DNA from: Granulicella tundricola MP5ACTX9
GTDB lineage: Bacteria > Acidobacteriota > Terriglobia > Terriglobales > Acidobacteriaceae
Reading direction: 5' to 3'
Length of the DNA stretch: 64,000 nucleotides
Assembly (NCBI RefSeq): GCF_000178975.2
Contig: NC_015064.1
Location: 620,001-684,000, forward strand
Shown here piece after piece: positions 38,010 to 46,408 of this stretch. Positions within the stretch are counted from its first letter, which is position 1; each line of letters opens with the position of its first letter. The position numbers were made by a program, and so were the translations under genes. The notes under the pieces are model-generated. The model had not been told where the DNA came from. It did no database searches and saw nothing but the letters and a program-made list of their open reading frames with translations.

Positions 38010-38456
38010 ATGCAGACTCCCAGCAATCTCACAATCTGGCTCAGCGAACAGGCGGGACCGCTTGCGCTCATCGCCCTTCTGCTCGGCTTCGTGATGGTCG
38101 TGCTCTACCTCTCCGCTCGTAGCCGTCGGGTACGGATGAACGAGCAGCGGTCTGGTACCAACGAAGATACGTTCGTCAATTTCCTTACGGCGTACGGCTT
38201 CGATCCGAATATTGCACGGTCGACGTACCGTTACCTGCAGGATAAGCAGCGGGTCAGCTTCCCGATCGAGGCGGGCGACCTGTTGGATGAGGATCTCGGA
38301 CTGGACAATGTGGATGTCACCGAGTCTGTACACGATCTGCTGTCTTTGAACTACCGCTTGCATCAGCCTGGGATCAATCACTCGCCGCTGGTTACGGTTG
38401 AGGACCTGGTGCGCTTCATTCAAGCTTCACCCCGTTTGTCTGAGATGGCTGCTTAA
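38010..38456 (+). CDS. Membrane-anchored small protein, acyl-carrier-like C-terminus
   Basis: ATG 38010 has AAAAGG seven bases upstream. The 148-residue protein has one membrane helix (about 14-36), a basic stretch (SARSRRVRMNEQR), then a soluble domain of about 100 residues. The part FPIEAGDLLDEDLGLDNVDVTESVHDLL recalls the helix-II region of acyl carrier proteins as seen in DUF1493, but the usual DSL serine is not present. The protein is therefore probably not a carrier. Function unknown. It is followed by a good terminator at 38486. Confidence 0.55.
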   Translation: MQTPSNLTIWLSEQAGPLALIALLLGFVMVVLYLSARSRRVRMNEQRSGTNEDTFVNFLTAYGFDPNIARSTYRYLQDKQRVSFPIEAGDLLDEDLGLDNVDVTESVHDLLSLNYRLHQPGINHSPLVTVEDLVRFIQASPRLSEMAA

Positions 38457-38485
38457 CTTTTCTCCCTTGTACTCTGGTTAGCAAG

Positions 38486-38519
38486 ACTGGCTCCCGTGCG
38501 CGGGGGCCAGTTTGCGTTT
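38486..38519 (+). terminator. Rho-independent terminator
   Basis: An 11-bp stem ACTGGCTCCCG/CGGGGGCCAGT (one wobble, loop TGCG) is followed by TTGCGTTTG. It lies 30 bases after the stop at 38456 and before the PAS kinase gene. Confidence 0.65.
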
Positions 38520-38560
38520 GAGGCGAGGGCGCGGCGATACAATCGTCTTCGGAGATCTTT

Positions 38561-40036
38561 GTGTCGACATCTTTCTCAGGGCTGCAGGACGTGACCGAAT
38601 CGCGACTGCGGATGATTGTGGACACGATCCCGGCTTACATCGCTTATCTCGATCACGAGATGCGCTACGTGATGGTGAACCGGACGTACGAGGAGTGGTT
38701 CGGGCGTCCGGCTGCGGAGATTGTGGGACGCACGGTGGATGAGGTTCTGGGGGATTCGGCCGGGAATGTGAAGGGGCATCTGCTGGCTGCTCTGGATGGA
38801 GTTTCGCAGCAGTTTGAGGCACCGATGCGGACGGCGCTGGGGGATCGGTATCTGCGGGTGCAGCATGTTCCGGACCGGGATGAGGAGGGCCGGGTTCGCG
38901 GGGTGATCGTGCATGGGTTTGATATTACGGAGCGCCGGAATGCCGAGGAGGCGCTGCGGGAGAGTGAGGAACGGCAGCGGCTGGCGCTGGCGGCGGCGGG
39001 GGCCATCGGGACGTGGGACTGGGATGTGCAGCGGAACCTGGTGCGGGCGGATGCGAACTTCGCGGCGTTTTATGGCGTGGATGCTGAAGCGGCGGCGCAG
39101 GGGATTGCGATCGAGGCTTTCACGAAGGGTGTTCACCCGGAGGATTTTGTACGGGTGGGGGAGGCGATTGCACACGCGCTGGTGACGGGCGAGGAGTACA
39201 CGTGTGAGTATCGGCTGGTGTCTGAGGATGGATCAGTGCGGTGGCTTTCGGCGTATGGGCGCTGCTCGCTGGCGGCGAATGGGACGCCGATCCGGTTTCC
39301 GGGGGTGACGGTCGATATCACGGACCGGAAGATGAGCGAGGATGCGCTGCTGCGGACGGAGAAGCTGGCGGCGGTAGGACGGCTGGCCTCGAGCATTGCG
39401 CACGAGATCAACAATCCGCTGGAGTCTGTGGTGAACCTGCTTTACCTGATCGAGGAGTCGGTTGATGGAGATGCAGATGAGCTACGGAACTATGCCCGGG
39501 TGGCGCAGCATGAACTGGGGCGGGTGAGCCAGATTGCGACCCAGACGCTACGGTTCTTCAAACAGACGACGGCTTCTACGGAGGTGAACCTGGGGGAGAC
39601 GGTGGAGTCCGTGCTGGCGCTTTATAAGGGCCGTCTGCTGAACTCTGGGGTGATGGTGGAGCTGGGGGTACGGGGCGGGGCTACGCTGGTGTCGTATGAG
39701 GGGGAGCTGCGGCAGGTGCTGAATAACCTGGTGGGGAATGCGATCGACGCGATGCGGGGTGGGGGGCGGCTGGTGGTGCGGGCGAGGCCGGCGATGGATG
39801 GTGTGAGCGGACGGTGCGGGGTGCGGATTACGGTGGCGGATACCGGGATGGGGATGGATGCGGAGACAGCTCGGCGGATCTTTGAGCCGTTTTATACGAC
39901 GAAGGGGATACTGGGGACGGGGCTGGGGCTTTGGGTGAGCACGGAGATCGTGCAGAAGCATAGGGGGCGGCTGCGGGTGAGGAGCCGGCGGGGGTTTGGG
40001 ACGGTGTTTGCCTTGTTTCTGCCGCCTGCAGTTTAG
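38561..40036 (+). CDS. PAS-PAS sensor histidine kinase, soluble
   Basis: GTG 38561 has GGAGA six bases upstream. The 491-residue protein has two PAS domains (about 15-130 and 140-260, the second with a PAC-like DITDRKMSEDAL ending), a HisKA domain with IAHEINNPLESVVNLLYL (phosphorylated His near residue 284), and a HATPase with LNNLVGNAIDAM, DTGMGMD and GTGLGLW. It has no membrane helix, so it senses an internal signal such as redox state or a small ligand. No regulator is adjacent. It is followed by family D and C repeats rather than a terminator. Confidence 0.9.
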   Translation: MSTSFSGLQDVTESRLRMIVDTIPAYIAYLDHEMRYVMVNRTYEEWFGRPAAEIVGRTVDEVLGDSAGNVKGHLLAALDGVSQQFEAPMRTALGDRYLRVQHVPDRDEEGRVRGVIVHGFDITERRNAEEALRESEERQRLALAAAGAIGTWDWDVQRNLVRADANFAAFYGVDAEAAAQGIAIEAFTKGVHPEDFVRVGEAIAHALVTGEEYTCEYRLVSEDGSVRWLSAYGRCSLAANGTPIRFPGVTVDITDRKMSEDALLRTEKLAAVGRLASSIAHEINNPLESVVNLLYLIEESVDGDADELRNYARVAQHELGRVSQIATQTLRFFKQTTASTEVNLGETVESVLALYKGRLLNSGVMVELGVRGGATLVSYEGELRQVLNNLVGNAIDAMRGGGRLVVRARPAMDGVSGRCGVRITVADTGMGMDAETARRIFEPFYTTKGILGTGLGLWVSTEIVQKHRGRLRVRSRRGFGTVFALFLPPAV

Positions 40037-40040
40037 AGGC

Positions 40041-40161
40041 TTACCGCGGATAAAAGGGAAAGACGGATCAAGGCAGGATAGAGCTTTTGAGTGGCGTGTG
40101 TGCTGATCTCTGGGGACGGCTTGAGTTGACAAGGATTGATCAAAGCGATGAAGGCTGATCT
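40041..40161 (+). repeat. Interspersed repeat, family D (two segments)
   Basis: Segment 40041-40080 has CGCGGATAAAAGG and ACGGATCAAGG. Segment 40115-40161 matches the minus-strand segment at 24515-24472, sharing AAGGATTGAT and AAGGCTGAT with the same spacing. Confidence 0.55.
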
Positions 40162-40180
40162 TGCCTGGGTGGGGGGACTT

Positions 40181-40262
40181 GCCCAGGGCTAAAGCCCGCT
40201 TTTTTTGTGGCCTTGAAGGGGGGCTGAAGCCCCCCTCTAATCCGAACGGCAACGGCAACGGG
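40181..40262. repeat. Interspersed palindromic repeat, family C (copy 2)
   Basis: Hairpins GGGCT-AA-AGCCC (40186-40197) and GGGGGGCT-GA-AGCCCCCC (40218-40235) are followed by the same TCTAATCCGAACGGCAAC tail as copy 1. It sits just after the stop of the converging exporter gene. Confidence 0.75.
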
Positions 40263-40281
40263 CAGTTGTTGCCGTGGTGGA

Positions 40282-41877
40282 TTAGTGGACGGCTTCTCCG
40301 GCTGGGGCACCTTCTCCGGGCTTGTTTTTGCTGAGGAGGAAGGCCAGGCCGATCATGACGATGGACATGTAGCAGAGGAGGCGGAAGATGTCCTGGTAGG
40401 CCATGGCAGCCGCCTGCTGCTGGAGTTGCTGGTAGATGGAGGCCTGAGCAAGTCCGGTGGCGTCCGCGGTGTTGCCGGTGGTGCCTTTGAAGAGGCCGAT
40501 AAGGCCGTTGAGGGCGCTCATATAACCCATGCTGCCGGGCTGCATGTGGTTCTGAAGCTGAGCCTGATGGAAGAGGGAGCGGTTGGTGACCTCGGCTCCG
40601 GTGAGGGCGATGAAGATACTGCCGCCAACGTTGCGGACGAAGTTGATGATGCCGGAGACCTGGTTGGAGGCCTCGCGGGGGAGACCGACGTAGGCGGCGT
40701 TGGTGATGGAGATGAAGCAGAAGGGGATGGGGATCATCAGGATGACGCGGAGGAAGGCGTTGTATCCGAAGCTGAGCCCGAGGTTGAGGGTGATGGAGTT
40801 CCACCAGAAGGCACCGGCGAAGAAGATGAAGCCGATGGCGGCGAGGTTGCGCGCGGCGAACTTGCCGGTGGCGATGCCGGCGAGCGGCATGACGACGACC
40901 AGAGCGATTCCGCCTCCGGTGAGTGCCATTCCGGCGATGGTGGCCGTGTAACCGAGGAGCTGCTGCATGAACTGGGGTTGGAGGACGGTGGAGGCGTTAA
41001 GGACTCCGCCGACCAAGGCCATGAGCAGGGCGCAGATGGCGAAATTCTTGTATTTGAAGAGCTTGATGTTCATGATGGGAGCCTTGCTGTTCCACTCCCA
41101 GTAGATAAGGCCGGCCATGCCGAAGACGAACATGGCAGCGAAGAAACGGATGAAGTTGGAGGCGAACCAGGCGTTTTCTTCACCCTTATCAAGTGCGATC
41201 TGGAGGCCGCCCATAGCGAGGGTCAGGAGACTGAGGCCGATGTAGTCAAGCTTGCGGAGGTTGGCGCGATCCGGCTTGAGCCAGGGGGGATCGTCCACGA
41301 AGCGGGTGACGAGGATGAAGGCCAGGATGCCGACGGGGATGTTGATGTAGAAGATCCAGCGCCAGGAGTAGTTATCGGTGATCCAGCCGCCGAGGGTGGG
41401 GCCGATGGAGGGGGCGAGAACGGCGACGAGACCATACAGGGCAAAGGCCTGACCGCGCTTTTTAGGCTCGAACGAGTCCGCCATGATGGCCTGGGCCATG
41501 GGCTGGAGACCGCCGCCGCCGATGCCCTGGATGACGCGGGCAAGGAGGAGGATGGGCAGTGAGGGAGCGAGACCGCACATGAAGCTGGCGATGGTGAAGA
41601 GGGTGATGCACGAGAGGAAGAAGTTCTTGCGGCCGATGACGGAGGAGGCCCAGGCACCGGCGGGCAGGACGATTGCGTTCGAGACGAGATAGCTGGTGAG
41701 AACCCAGGTGCCCTGATCCTCACTGGCGCCGAGGTTGCCGGCGATGTGGGGGAGGGCGACGTTGGCGATGGAGGTATCGAGAACCTCCATGAAGGCTGCG
41801 AGGGCGACGGTCGCGGCGATGAGCCAGGGGTTTACCCTGGGCTTCCATTGGTCAGAGGTCGCTTCGGGACCGGCCAT
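40282..41877 (-). CDS. DHA2-family drug exporter (EmrB/QacA type)
   Basis: This 531-residue protein has fourteen predicted membrane helices of the major facilitator superfamily, DHA2 group. Signatures include FMEVLDTSIANVALPHIAGNLGA in the first helix (acidic residue D-T-S), ASSVIGRKNFFL in loop 2-3 and RVIQGIGGGGLQPM in motif B. Motif C is LAPSIGPTLGGWI. Such pumps expel hydrophobic cations or organic acids with protons, sometimes through an EmrA/TolC partner. No emrA-like gene is adjacent. It converges on the PAS kinase gene. Confidence 0.92.
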   Translation of the reverse strand: MAGPEATSDQWKPRVNPWLIAATVALAAFMEVLDTSIANVALPHIAGNLGASEDQGTWVLTSYLVSNAIVLPAGAWASSVIGRKNFFLSCITLFTIASFMCGLAPSLPILLLARVIQGIGGGGLQPMAQAIMADSFEPKKRGQAFALYGLVAVLAPSIGPTLGGWITDNYSWRWIFYINIPVGILAFILVTRFVDDPPWLKPDRANLRKLDYIGLSLLTLAMGGLQIALDKGEENAWFASNFIRFFAAMFVFGMAGLIYWEWNSKAPIMNIKLFKYKNFAICALLMALVGGVLNASTVLQPQFMQQLLGYTATIAGMALTGGGIALVVVMPLAGIATGKFAARNLAAIGFIFFAGAFWWNSITLNLGLSFGYNAFLRVILMIPIPFCFISITNAAYVGLPREASNQVSGIINFVRNVGGSIFIALTGAEVTNRSLFHQAQLQNHMQPGSMGYMSALNGLIGLFKGTTGNTADATGLAQASIYQQLQQQAAAMAYQDIFRLLCYMSIVMIGLAFLLSKNKPGEGAPAGEAVH

Positions 41878-42002
41878 GCTGGTGATACTCCTGCTGAATC
41901 TGGGTGCGCGGAATTAGAACCGCGTAGTACTTGAGATGACTGGTACGAGTGCGGGATGCATTGATTGCGTAGGTTTTATGGGTCTGGGCGGCTTGTGAGA
42001 CG

Positions 42003-42028
42003 AAAAAGCCCGGGATTGGCCCGGGCTT
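42003..42028 (-). terminator. Rho-independent terminator of the small membrane protein gene
   Basis: A perfect 9-bp stem AAGCCCGGG/CCCGGGCTT with loop CCAAT (minus strand) is followed by TTTTTCG. It lies about 27 bases after the stop at 42055. Confidence 0.85.
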
Positions 42029-42054
42029 CGGTGTTGCTTTGGTGCTGAGTTGCT

Positions 42055-42339
42055 TTAGTAGGAGAAGAACTCGTTTGTTCCGCGGCGGAGGCGGATGCCG
42101 ATGGTGTAGCAGGAGATGGCGATCAGGACGGTGATGGTGTTCCAGATGACAATGGGCTTGACCCAGCCGGGGGTCAGGGTGAAGTCCTGGCCGGACCAGA
42201 GGAGAAGGAGGCAGGAGATGATGGTGGTCTGGACCGCAACGACGAGGAAGGCCTGCCCGCGACGGCGACGGCGGTCGAGGAGCTCGACCTGGTCTGGGGT
42301 GAGGTTACGTTCCTCGATGGGGATCAGGGTGTTGGCCAT
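42055..42339 (-). CDS. Small membrane protein with two helices, 94 aa
   Basis: The protein has a charged N-terminal third (EERNLTPDQVELLDRRRRRG) and two hydrophobic helices (about 28-49 and 63-83), ending RRGTNEFFSY. The start ATG follows an AGGAGA-like site in the minus-strand leader. A canonical terminator follows. It is a single-gene unit. I do not recognise the family; the layout suggests an inner-membrane protein with both ends in the cytoplasm. Confidence 0.6.
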   Translation of the reverse strand: MANTLIPIEERNLTPDQVELLDRRRRRGQAFLVVAVQTTIISCLLLLWSGQDFTLTPGWVKPIVIWNTITVLIAISCYTIGIRLRRGTNEFFSY

Positions 42340-42449
42340 TTTGTTCTCCTGCTGGTTCAGATGATCTTGTGAGGCGACAGGTTTATTACATCACAGGATT
42401 TGGCGGCGGGGAAGGTGGGAGAAGGATTCGGACAGCTTCCCGCTTTCCC

Positions 42450-42506
42450 TCGGCGGCTAAAGCCGGATTCGTTCCGGTTTGGGAGCGGCGGGACTGAAGT
42501 CCCGCC
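42450..42506. repeat. Interspersed palindromic repeat, family C (copy 3)
   Basis: Hairpins CGGCT-AA-AGCCG (42454-42465) and GGCGGGACT-GA-AGTCCCGCC (42487-42506) show the same two-hairpin layout and loops as the other copies with different stem bases. The shared tail is missing. Confidence 0.65.
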
Positions 42507-42521
42507 CTTTCAAGACTAAGG

Positions 42522-42794
42522 CTAGAGAAAGGCTACGGATTGGATTCCGGCTACGTCGAAGCGCTTGCGGCAGCGGATGTTCTTGCAGCCGACGAGGTCG
42601 TCCCGGCGGACCATGTAGCTTTGGGCCTTGGCGAAGCGGGCGCGGTCTCGTTCGTCCGCGCCGCGACCGAGCTGGGCTTTTTTGCGGCGGACGAGCCAGT
42701 TGAGCTGGTATTCGGCCTGCTGGCCGCAGTGGGGGCAGGTCATGAGGTGGTTGCGGGTTTCGGGCCGTTCGTCGAAAAAATCGCGCTCTTCCAT
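42522..42794 (-). CDS. Small zinc-ribbon-like protein, 90 aa
   Basis: ATG 42794 follows AGGTGA on the minus strand. The product has MTCPHCGQQAEYQLNW at 18-33 and a second cysteine pair in GCKNIRCRKRF near residue 70. That gives four cysteines (CxxC and Cx4C) suited to one zinc ion, with a basic stretch between them. Such proteins often bind nucleic acid or a protein partner. The family is not recognised. It is monocistronic as far as can be seen. Confidence 0.55.
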   Translation of the reverse strand: MEERDFFDERPETRNHLMTCPHCGQQAEYQLNWLVRRKKAQLGRGADERDRARFAKAQSYMVRRDDLVGCKNIRCRKRFDVAGIQSVAFL

Positions 42795-42921
42795 GATTCA
42801 CCTCGCGGGGCCCGGCGAGTCCTTGCCTGTTTGGGCGTGGGAATACGTCTTGCCCCTATCGATTGAGAGTATTTCATATCGGGCGGGGGTTGGAAGTGGT
42901 TGAATTGAATCAGAGGACGCG

Positions 42922-43095
42922 ATGAAGATGGCGAAGAAGAGGGTGTTTTCGATTGTGAAGGCGGTGAAGGCCAACGCGCGGGCGAGGGTGGGGATCGTGC
43001 CGGCGGAACGGGTGATTCCTGACCCGAAGGATAAGGCGGCCAGGAAGCCGAAGCATAAGGAGACGCTGGCGAAGCTGCTGGAGAAACGGGATTGA
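42922..43095 (+). CDS. Small basic protein, 57 aa
   Basis: ATG 42922 follows AGAGGA. The 57 residues are rich in Lys, Arg and Ala (MKMAKKRVFSIVKAVK..., ending ETLAKLLEKRD) and low in acidic residues until the end. The codon use matches its neighbours, with G-ending codons. A DNA- or RNA-associated role would fit the charge, but nothing more can be said. It lies 39 bases before the S2P-like gene on the same strand. Confidence 0.5.
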   Translation: MKMAKKRVFSIVKAVKANARARVGIVPAERVIPDPKDKAARKPKHKETLAKLLEKRD

Positions 43096-43133
43096 GCTGC
43101 GGCTGCGGGGCGAGGGTTAGGTAAGCTATAGGG

Positions 43134-43826
43134 ATGAGTTTGGAAGTCGCGCTGGCGGTGTTTGAATACGTGGTGATGGTGCTGGCGCTCTCGTTCCACG
43201 ATATGGTGCAGGCGTGGACGGCTTCAAGGCTGGGAGATCAGACGGCTCGGATGCTGGGGCGGATCACGATGAACCCGGTGAAGCACTATGACTTGCTGGG
43301 AACGATTATTTTTCCGGTGATCTTTATCTACCAGAGTCCGCTGGTGCTGGGCTGGGGTAAGCCGGTGCCGATGACGACGCGGAACTTTGGCAAGCGCGGG
43401 GAGATGCTGGTGTATGCATCGGGCCCGGCTGCTCATCTGTTTGCGGCTGGCGTTTGTTTGATCGCGCTGCTGGTGCTGAAGCATACGGTTCCGGCGATCG
43501 CGCTGGCACTACCTGTGGCTGCTGCGCTGTCGCTGCGGGATACGAGCGTGGCGACCGTTGGGCTGCCACAGGCGTTTCCGGTGGTGCTGTTTCTTTATTA
43601 CGGGATTCTGGTGAACCTGCTGCTGTTTGCGTTTAATTTGGTGCCGCTGCCGTCGCTGGATGGTGGGAAGGTGCTGCGGTACTTTCTGCCTTATAACGCC
43701 AAAGAACAGTTCGACCGGATGGGCTTCTGGTTGATGATTGCGTTCTTTTTTGTTGGGTTCCGGATTATTTTGGCGATTATGAGCCCGCTGATGGGACTGT
43801 TCAATGGGCTGCTGTTTGCTTTGTAG
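43134..43826 (+). CDS. Site-2 protease-like (M50) membrane protein, active site degenerate
   Basis: This 230-residue protein has the layout of the short M50/S2P family, with about six membrane helices. The segment ALSFHDMVQAWTASRLGDQTA aligns with the usual HExxHAxxAxxxGDxT, and LVPLPSLDGG with the NxxPxxxLDGG motif. The metal-binding HExxH is HDMVQ here, so both the catalytic Glu and the second His are changed, while the Asp of LDGG remains. It is therefore probably an inactive relative or uses an altered site. It precedes trpS by about 60 bases. A family D repeat lies between. Confidence 0.75.
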   Translation: MSLEVALAVFEYVVMVLALSFHDMVQAWTASRLGDQTARMLGRITMNPVKHYDLLGTIIFPVIFIYQSPLVLGWGKPVPMTTRNFGKRGEMLVYASGPAAHLFAAGVCLIALLVLKHTVPAIALALPVAAALSLRDTSVATVGLPQAFPVVLFLYYGILVNLLLFAFNLVPLPSLDGGKVLRYFLPYNAKEQFDRMGFWLMIAFFFVGFRIILAIMSPLMGLFNGLLFAL

Positions 43827-43833
43827 GCTGGAA

Positions 43834-43870
43834 AAGGCGTAACGCGGAAAAGAAAGATAAGTACGGATAG
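43834..43870 (+). repeat. Interspersed repeat, family D (copy 4)
   Basis: AAAAGGCGTAACGCGGAAAAG followed by ACGGATAG matches the start of the copies at 10751-10793 and 24566-24608. It lies between the S2P-like gene and trpS. Confidence 0.5.
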
Positions 43871-43889
43871 ATCTGGAGTGTCGGACGAG

Positions 43890-45080
43890 ATGAGTTTGGA
43901 TTTGAACGGCGGACGGAAGAGGGTTTTGAGCGGGATGCGGCCTACGGGGAAGCTGCACCTGGGCAACTACATGGGTGCGCTGCATAACTGGGTGAAGCTG
44001 CAGGAGGAGTATGAGTGCTACTTCTTTATTGCGGACTGGCATGCATTGACGACCGACTATGAAGATCTGAGCAAGCTGCAGAGCAATATCCAGGATGTGG
44101 CGCTGGACTTTCTGGCGGGTGGGCTCGATCCGGAGAAGAGCACGATCTTTGTGCAGAGCGATGTGAAGCTGCATGCGGAGCTGCATGTGCTGCTGAGTAT
44201 GTTTACGTCGCTGAGCTGGCTGGAGCGGGTGCCGAGCTATAAGGATCAGCAGGAGCAGCTTCGGGAAAAAGACTTGGCGACTTATGGGTTTCTGGGGTAT
44301 CCACTGCTGCAGACGGCGGATATCCTGCTGTACCAGCCGCATTTTGTGCCGGTGGGGCTGGATCAGGCCTCGCATGTGGAGCTGACTCGGGAGATCGCAC
44401 GGAGGTTCAACCAGCTTTATCCGGGGAGCTTCTTTATGGCTGAGGGGGCTGCGCCTTGGGAGCTGGAGGCGGTGAAGACGAAGGCCCGGAAGAACTCGGG
44501 CGATGCGAAGAAGGAGACGTTTACGCCGCATGAGCTGATTGCGGCGGCTCCGCAGACGAAGCTGAAGAGTGGTTATGGGACGAGGACGATTCTGCCGGAG
44601 CCGGAGGTGCTGCTGACGCCTTCGCCGAAGCTGCCTGGGACGGATGGGCGGAAGATGTCGAAGAGCTATGGGAATACGATTCTGATGTCGGACGATGAGG
44701 CTTCAGTCAGGGCGAAGCTGAAGACGATGGTGACTGATCCGGCTCGGGTAAGACGGGATGATCCGGGAAACCCGGAGGTTTGTCCGGTGTTCGATCTGCA
44801 TAAGGTGTTTTCCAGCGCGGAGACGCAGGCTGAGGCGGCTGAGGGATGCGTGACCGCGGGGATCGGGTGCATCGAGTGCAAGGGTTGGCTGGCGGATGGG
44901 GTGGTGCGGGCGCTGGCTCCGATGCAAGAACGGCGCAGCTACTACGAGAGCAGGCCGGGGCTGGTGGATGAGATTCTGGATGCGGGCGGCGCGAAGGCTT
45001 GGACCAGGGCAGATGAGACGATGCGGCAGGTGAGCGAGGTTATGGGATTGAGATATCGCTCACATGGAGTAAGAGGCTGA
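43890..45080 (+). CDS. trpS: Tryptophanyl-tRNA synthetase
   Basis: ATG 43890 is preferred over an in-frame GTG at 43878 because the GGAG site suits it better. The 396-residue class I synthetase has the HIGH-equivalent RPTGKLHLGNY, the tryptophan-binding region GYPLLQTADILLYQ, and KMSKS as RKMSKSYGN. It charges tRNA-Trp. Between SFFMAEGAAPWELEA and LPEPEVLLTPSPKLPG lies a lysine-rich insert of about 45 residues that common TrpRS proteins (about 330-350 residues) lack. Its stop overlaps the scpA start by one base (TGATG), so the two are coupled. Confidence 0.95.
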   Translation: MSLDLNGGRKRVLSGMRPTGKLHLGNYMGALHNWVKLQEEYECYFFIADWHALTTDYEDLSKLQSNIQDVALDFLAGGLDPEKSTIFVQSDVKLHAELHVLLSMFTSLSWLERVPSYKDQQEQLREKDLATYGFLGYPLLQTADILLYQPHFVPVGLDQASHVELTREIARRFNQLYPGSFFMAEGAAPWELEAVKTKARKNSGDAKKETFTPHELIAAAPQTKLKSGYGTRTILPEPEVLLTPSPKLPGTDGRKMSKSYGNTILMSDDEASVRAKLKTMVTDPARVRRDDPGNPEVCPVFDLHKVFSSAETQAEAAEGCVTAGIGCIECKGWLADGVVRALAPMQERRSYYESRPGLVDEILDAGGAKAWTRADETMRQVSEVMGLRYRSHGVRG

Positions 45081-46006
45081 TGGCGGATACGGAGCAGAGT
45101 TTGGCTGGTTCGACTGAGGAGATTGTGCCGGTGGCTGAGGCGGCTCCGTTTGTGCTGGAGCCGAAGCCTGAGCCTCCTCCTGCTCCGGAGGCTAAGAAGA
45201 GTGCGCCAGCGAAGGCTAAGGAAGAGATTTCGCTCTCTCCTTTTTCGATTACCGTTGCGACCGTTTATGACGGGCCGATGGACCTGCTGCTGGACCTGAT
45301 CCGGAAGCAGAATATCGATATCTATGACATCCCGATGGGAACGATTACGGCGCAGTTCCTGGAGTACTGCCACGTTTTGAAGAACACGGACGTGGATGCG
45401 GCGGGAGAGTTTATCTATACGGCTTCGCTGCTGATCCATATCAAGAGCAAGATGCTTCTGCCGCGCGATCCCCTGGCAGGCGGAGCAGAGGATGCGGAAG
45501 ACCCGCGGCGGGAGTTGGTGGATCGGCTGCTGGATCACGAGCGCTTCAAGGCGGCGGCGCAGATGCTGATGCAGAAGCAGCAGATTGAAGAGGCTACGTG
45601 GTCGAACCCGGGGATACGGGAGTTCAGGGATGACTCGGCCGCGGAGCCGGAGATTGCTGCTGACACGGTCGACTTAGTGCGAGTGTTTCAGGATGTGCTG
45701 GAGCGGCTGAAGCAGAGGCCGGTGCTGAATGTGGACGAGGAGTCTGTGACGGTGGCGCAGATGATCGACTACGTGAAGCGGCGGCTGCTGATGGAGGATA
45801 AGCCGGTCTCGCTGCGGCGGCTGCTGCATAATACGCATACGGAACGGGCGGTGATCTGCATGTTCCTGGCGATGCTGGAGCTGGTCAGGTTGCAGGCGAT
45901 CCTGCTGCATCAGCCGGAGGTGATGGGGGACATTCTGGTGAAGAAGGCGGAGTCATTCGACCAGGTATTTGAAGATCAGGCTGCTGCTCGGGATGACTGG
46001 CAGTAG
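45080..46006 (+). CDS. scpA: Segregation and condensation protein A
   Basis: This 308-residue kleisin has a proline and glutamate rich N-terminal extension of about 50 residues, then the ScpA core: VYDGPMDLLLDLIRKQNIDIYDIPM (first helices) with ITAQFLEYCHVL, and the C-terminal winged helix ending RLQAILLHQPEVMGDILV. ScpA bridges the SMC heads with ScpB to compact and separate chromosomes. Its stop abuts the stop of the converging DUF2442 gene with no spare base. The scpB gene lies 3.1 kb away, separated by the DUF2442, DUF4160, macrodomain and phosphate-transport genes. Usually the two genes are adjacent. Confidence 0.93.
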   Translation: MADTEQSLAGSTEEIVPVAEAAPFVLEPKPEPPPAPEAKKSAPAKAKEEISLSPFSITVATVYDGPMDLLLDLIRKQNIDIYDIPMGTITAQFLEYCHVLKNTDVDAAGEFIYTASLLIHIKSKMLLPRDPLAGGAEDAEDPRRELVDRLLDHERFKAAAQMLMQKQQIEEATWSNPGIREFRDDSAAEPEIAADTVDLVRVFQDVLERLKQRPVLNVDEESVTVAQMIDYVKRRLLMEDKPVSLRRLLHNTHTERAVICMFLAMLELVRLQAILLHQPEVMGDILVKKAESFDQVFEDQAAARDDWQ

Positions 46007-46408
46007 TTAGGCTGCTGTCTGGGCTTCGTTCTGCCTGCCTTCCGACGGCGCTTCGCTTACACGGAAAGGCAATTCCTCAAGCGGATGCGCGGCGAGCCAT
46101 GCGGTTTCCCATCGTTTACTTCCGAAGATGCCTCGAGCGAGGGCAGGAACCCAAAGGTCTGCGTTGAGTTTGGGGAAGTGAATTCCGAAGCCTGGGAAAG
46201 AGATCTCTACCTCAGACAGGCTTTCTGAATTGGCAGACTCGAAGCCTTGGGCTCTCTCCGGCGGAAACGAAACAGAGTATCCGGTGTTGAGTTCTACCAC
46301 GATACGGTGTGATGCGGCGTCATACCTTGCGCTGATGGCGCGAGGCTGCGTACGAAGCGCTTCGTTTCCACGCTCTACTGCTTCATCGTGCTCAAGTTGG
46401 GTCACCAT
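46007..46408 (-). CDS. DUF2442-family protein
   Basis: This 133-residue protein has the DUF2442 pattern: AISARYDAASHRIVVELNTGYSVSFPPE with SEVEISFPGFGIHFPKLNADLWVPALARGIFG. The strand-loop-strand with GxxIHWPxLDxDLxVxxLLxG, here GFGIHFPKLNADLWVPALARG, is diagnostic. It overlaps the DUF4160 gene upstream by 17 bases. DUF4160-DUF2442 pairs recur in many genomes and behave like small toxin-antitoxin or accessory modules, but the activity is not established. The C-terminal 30 residues are charged and low complexity. Confidence 0.8.
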   Translation of the reverse strand: MVTQLEHDEAVERGNEALRTQPRAISARYDAASHRIVVELNTGYSVSFPPERAQGFESANSESLSEVEISFPGFGIHFPKLNADLWVPALARGIFGSKRWETAWLAAHPLEELPFRVSEAPSEGRQNEAQTAA

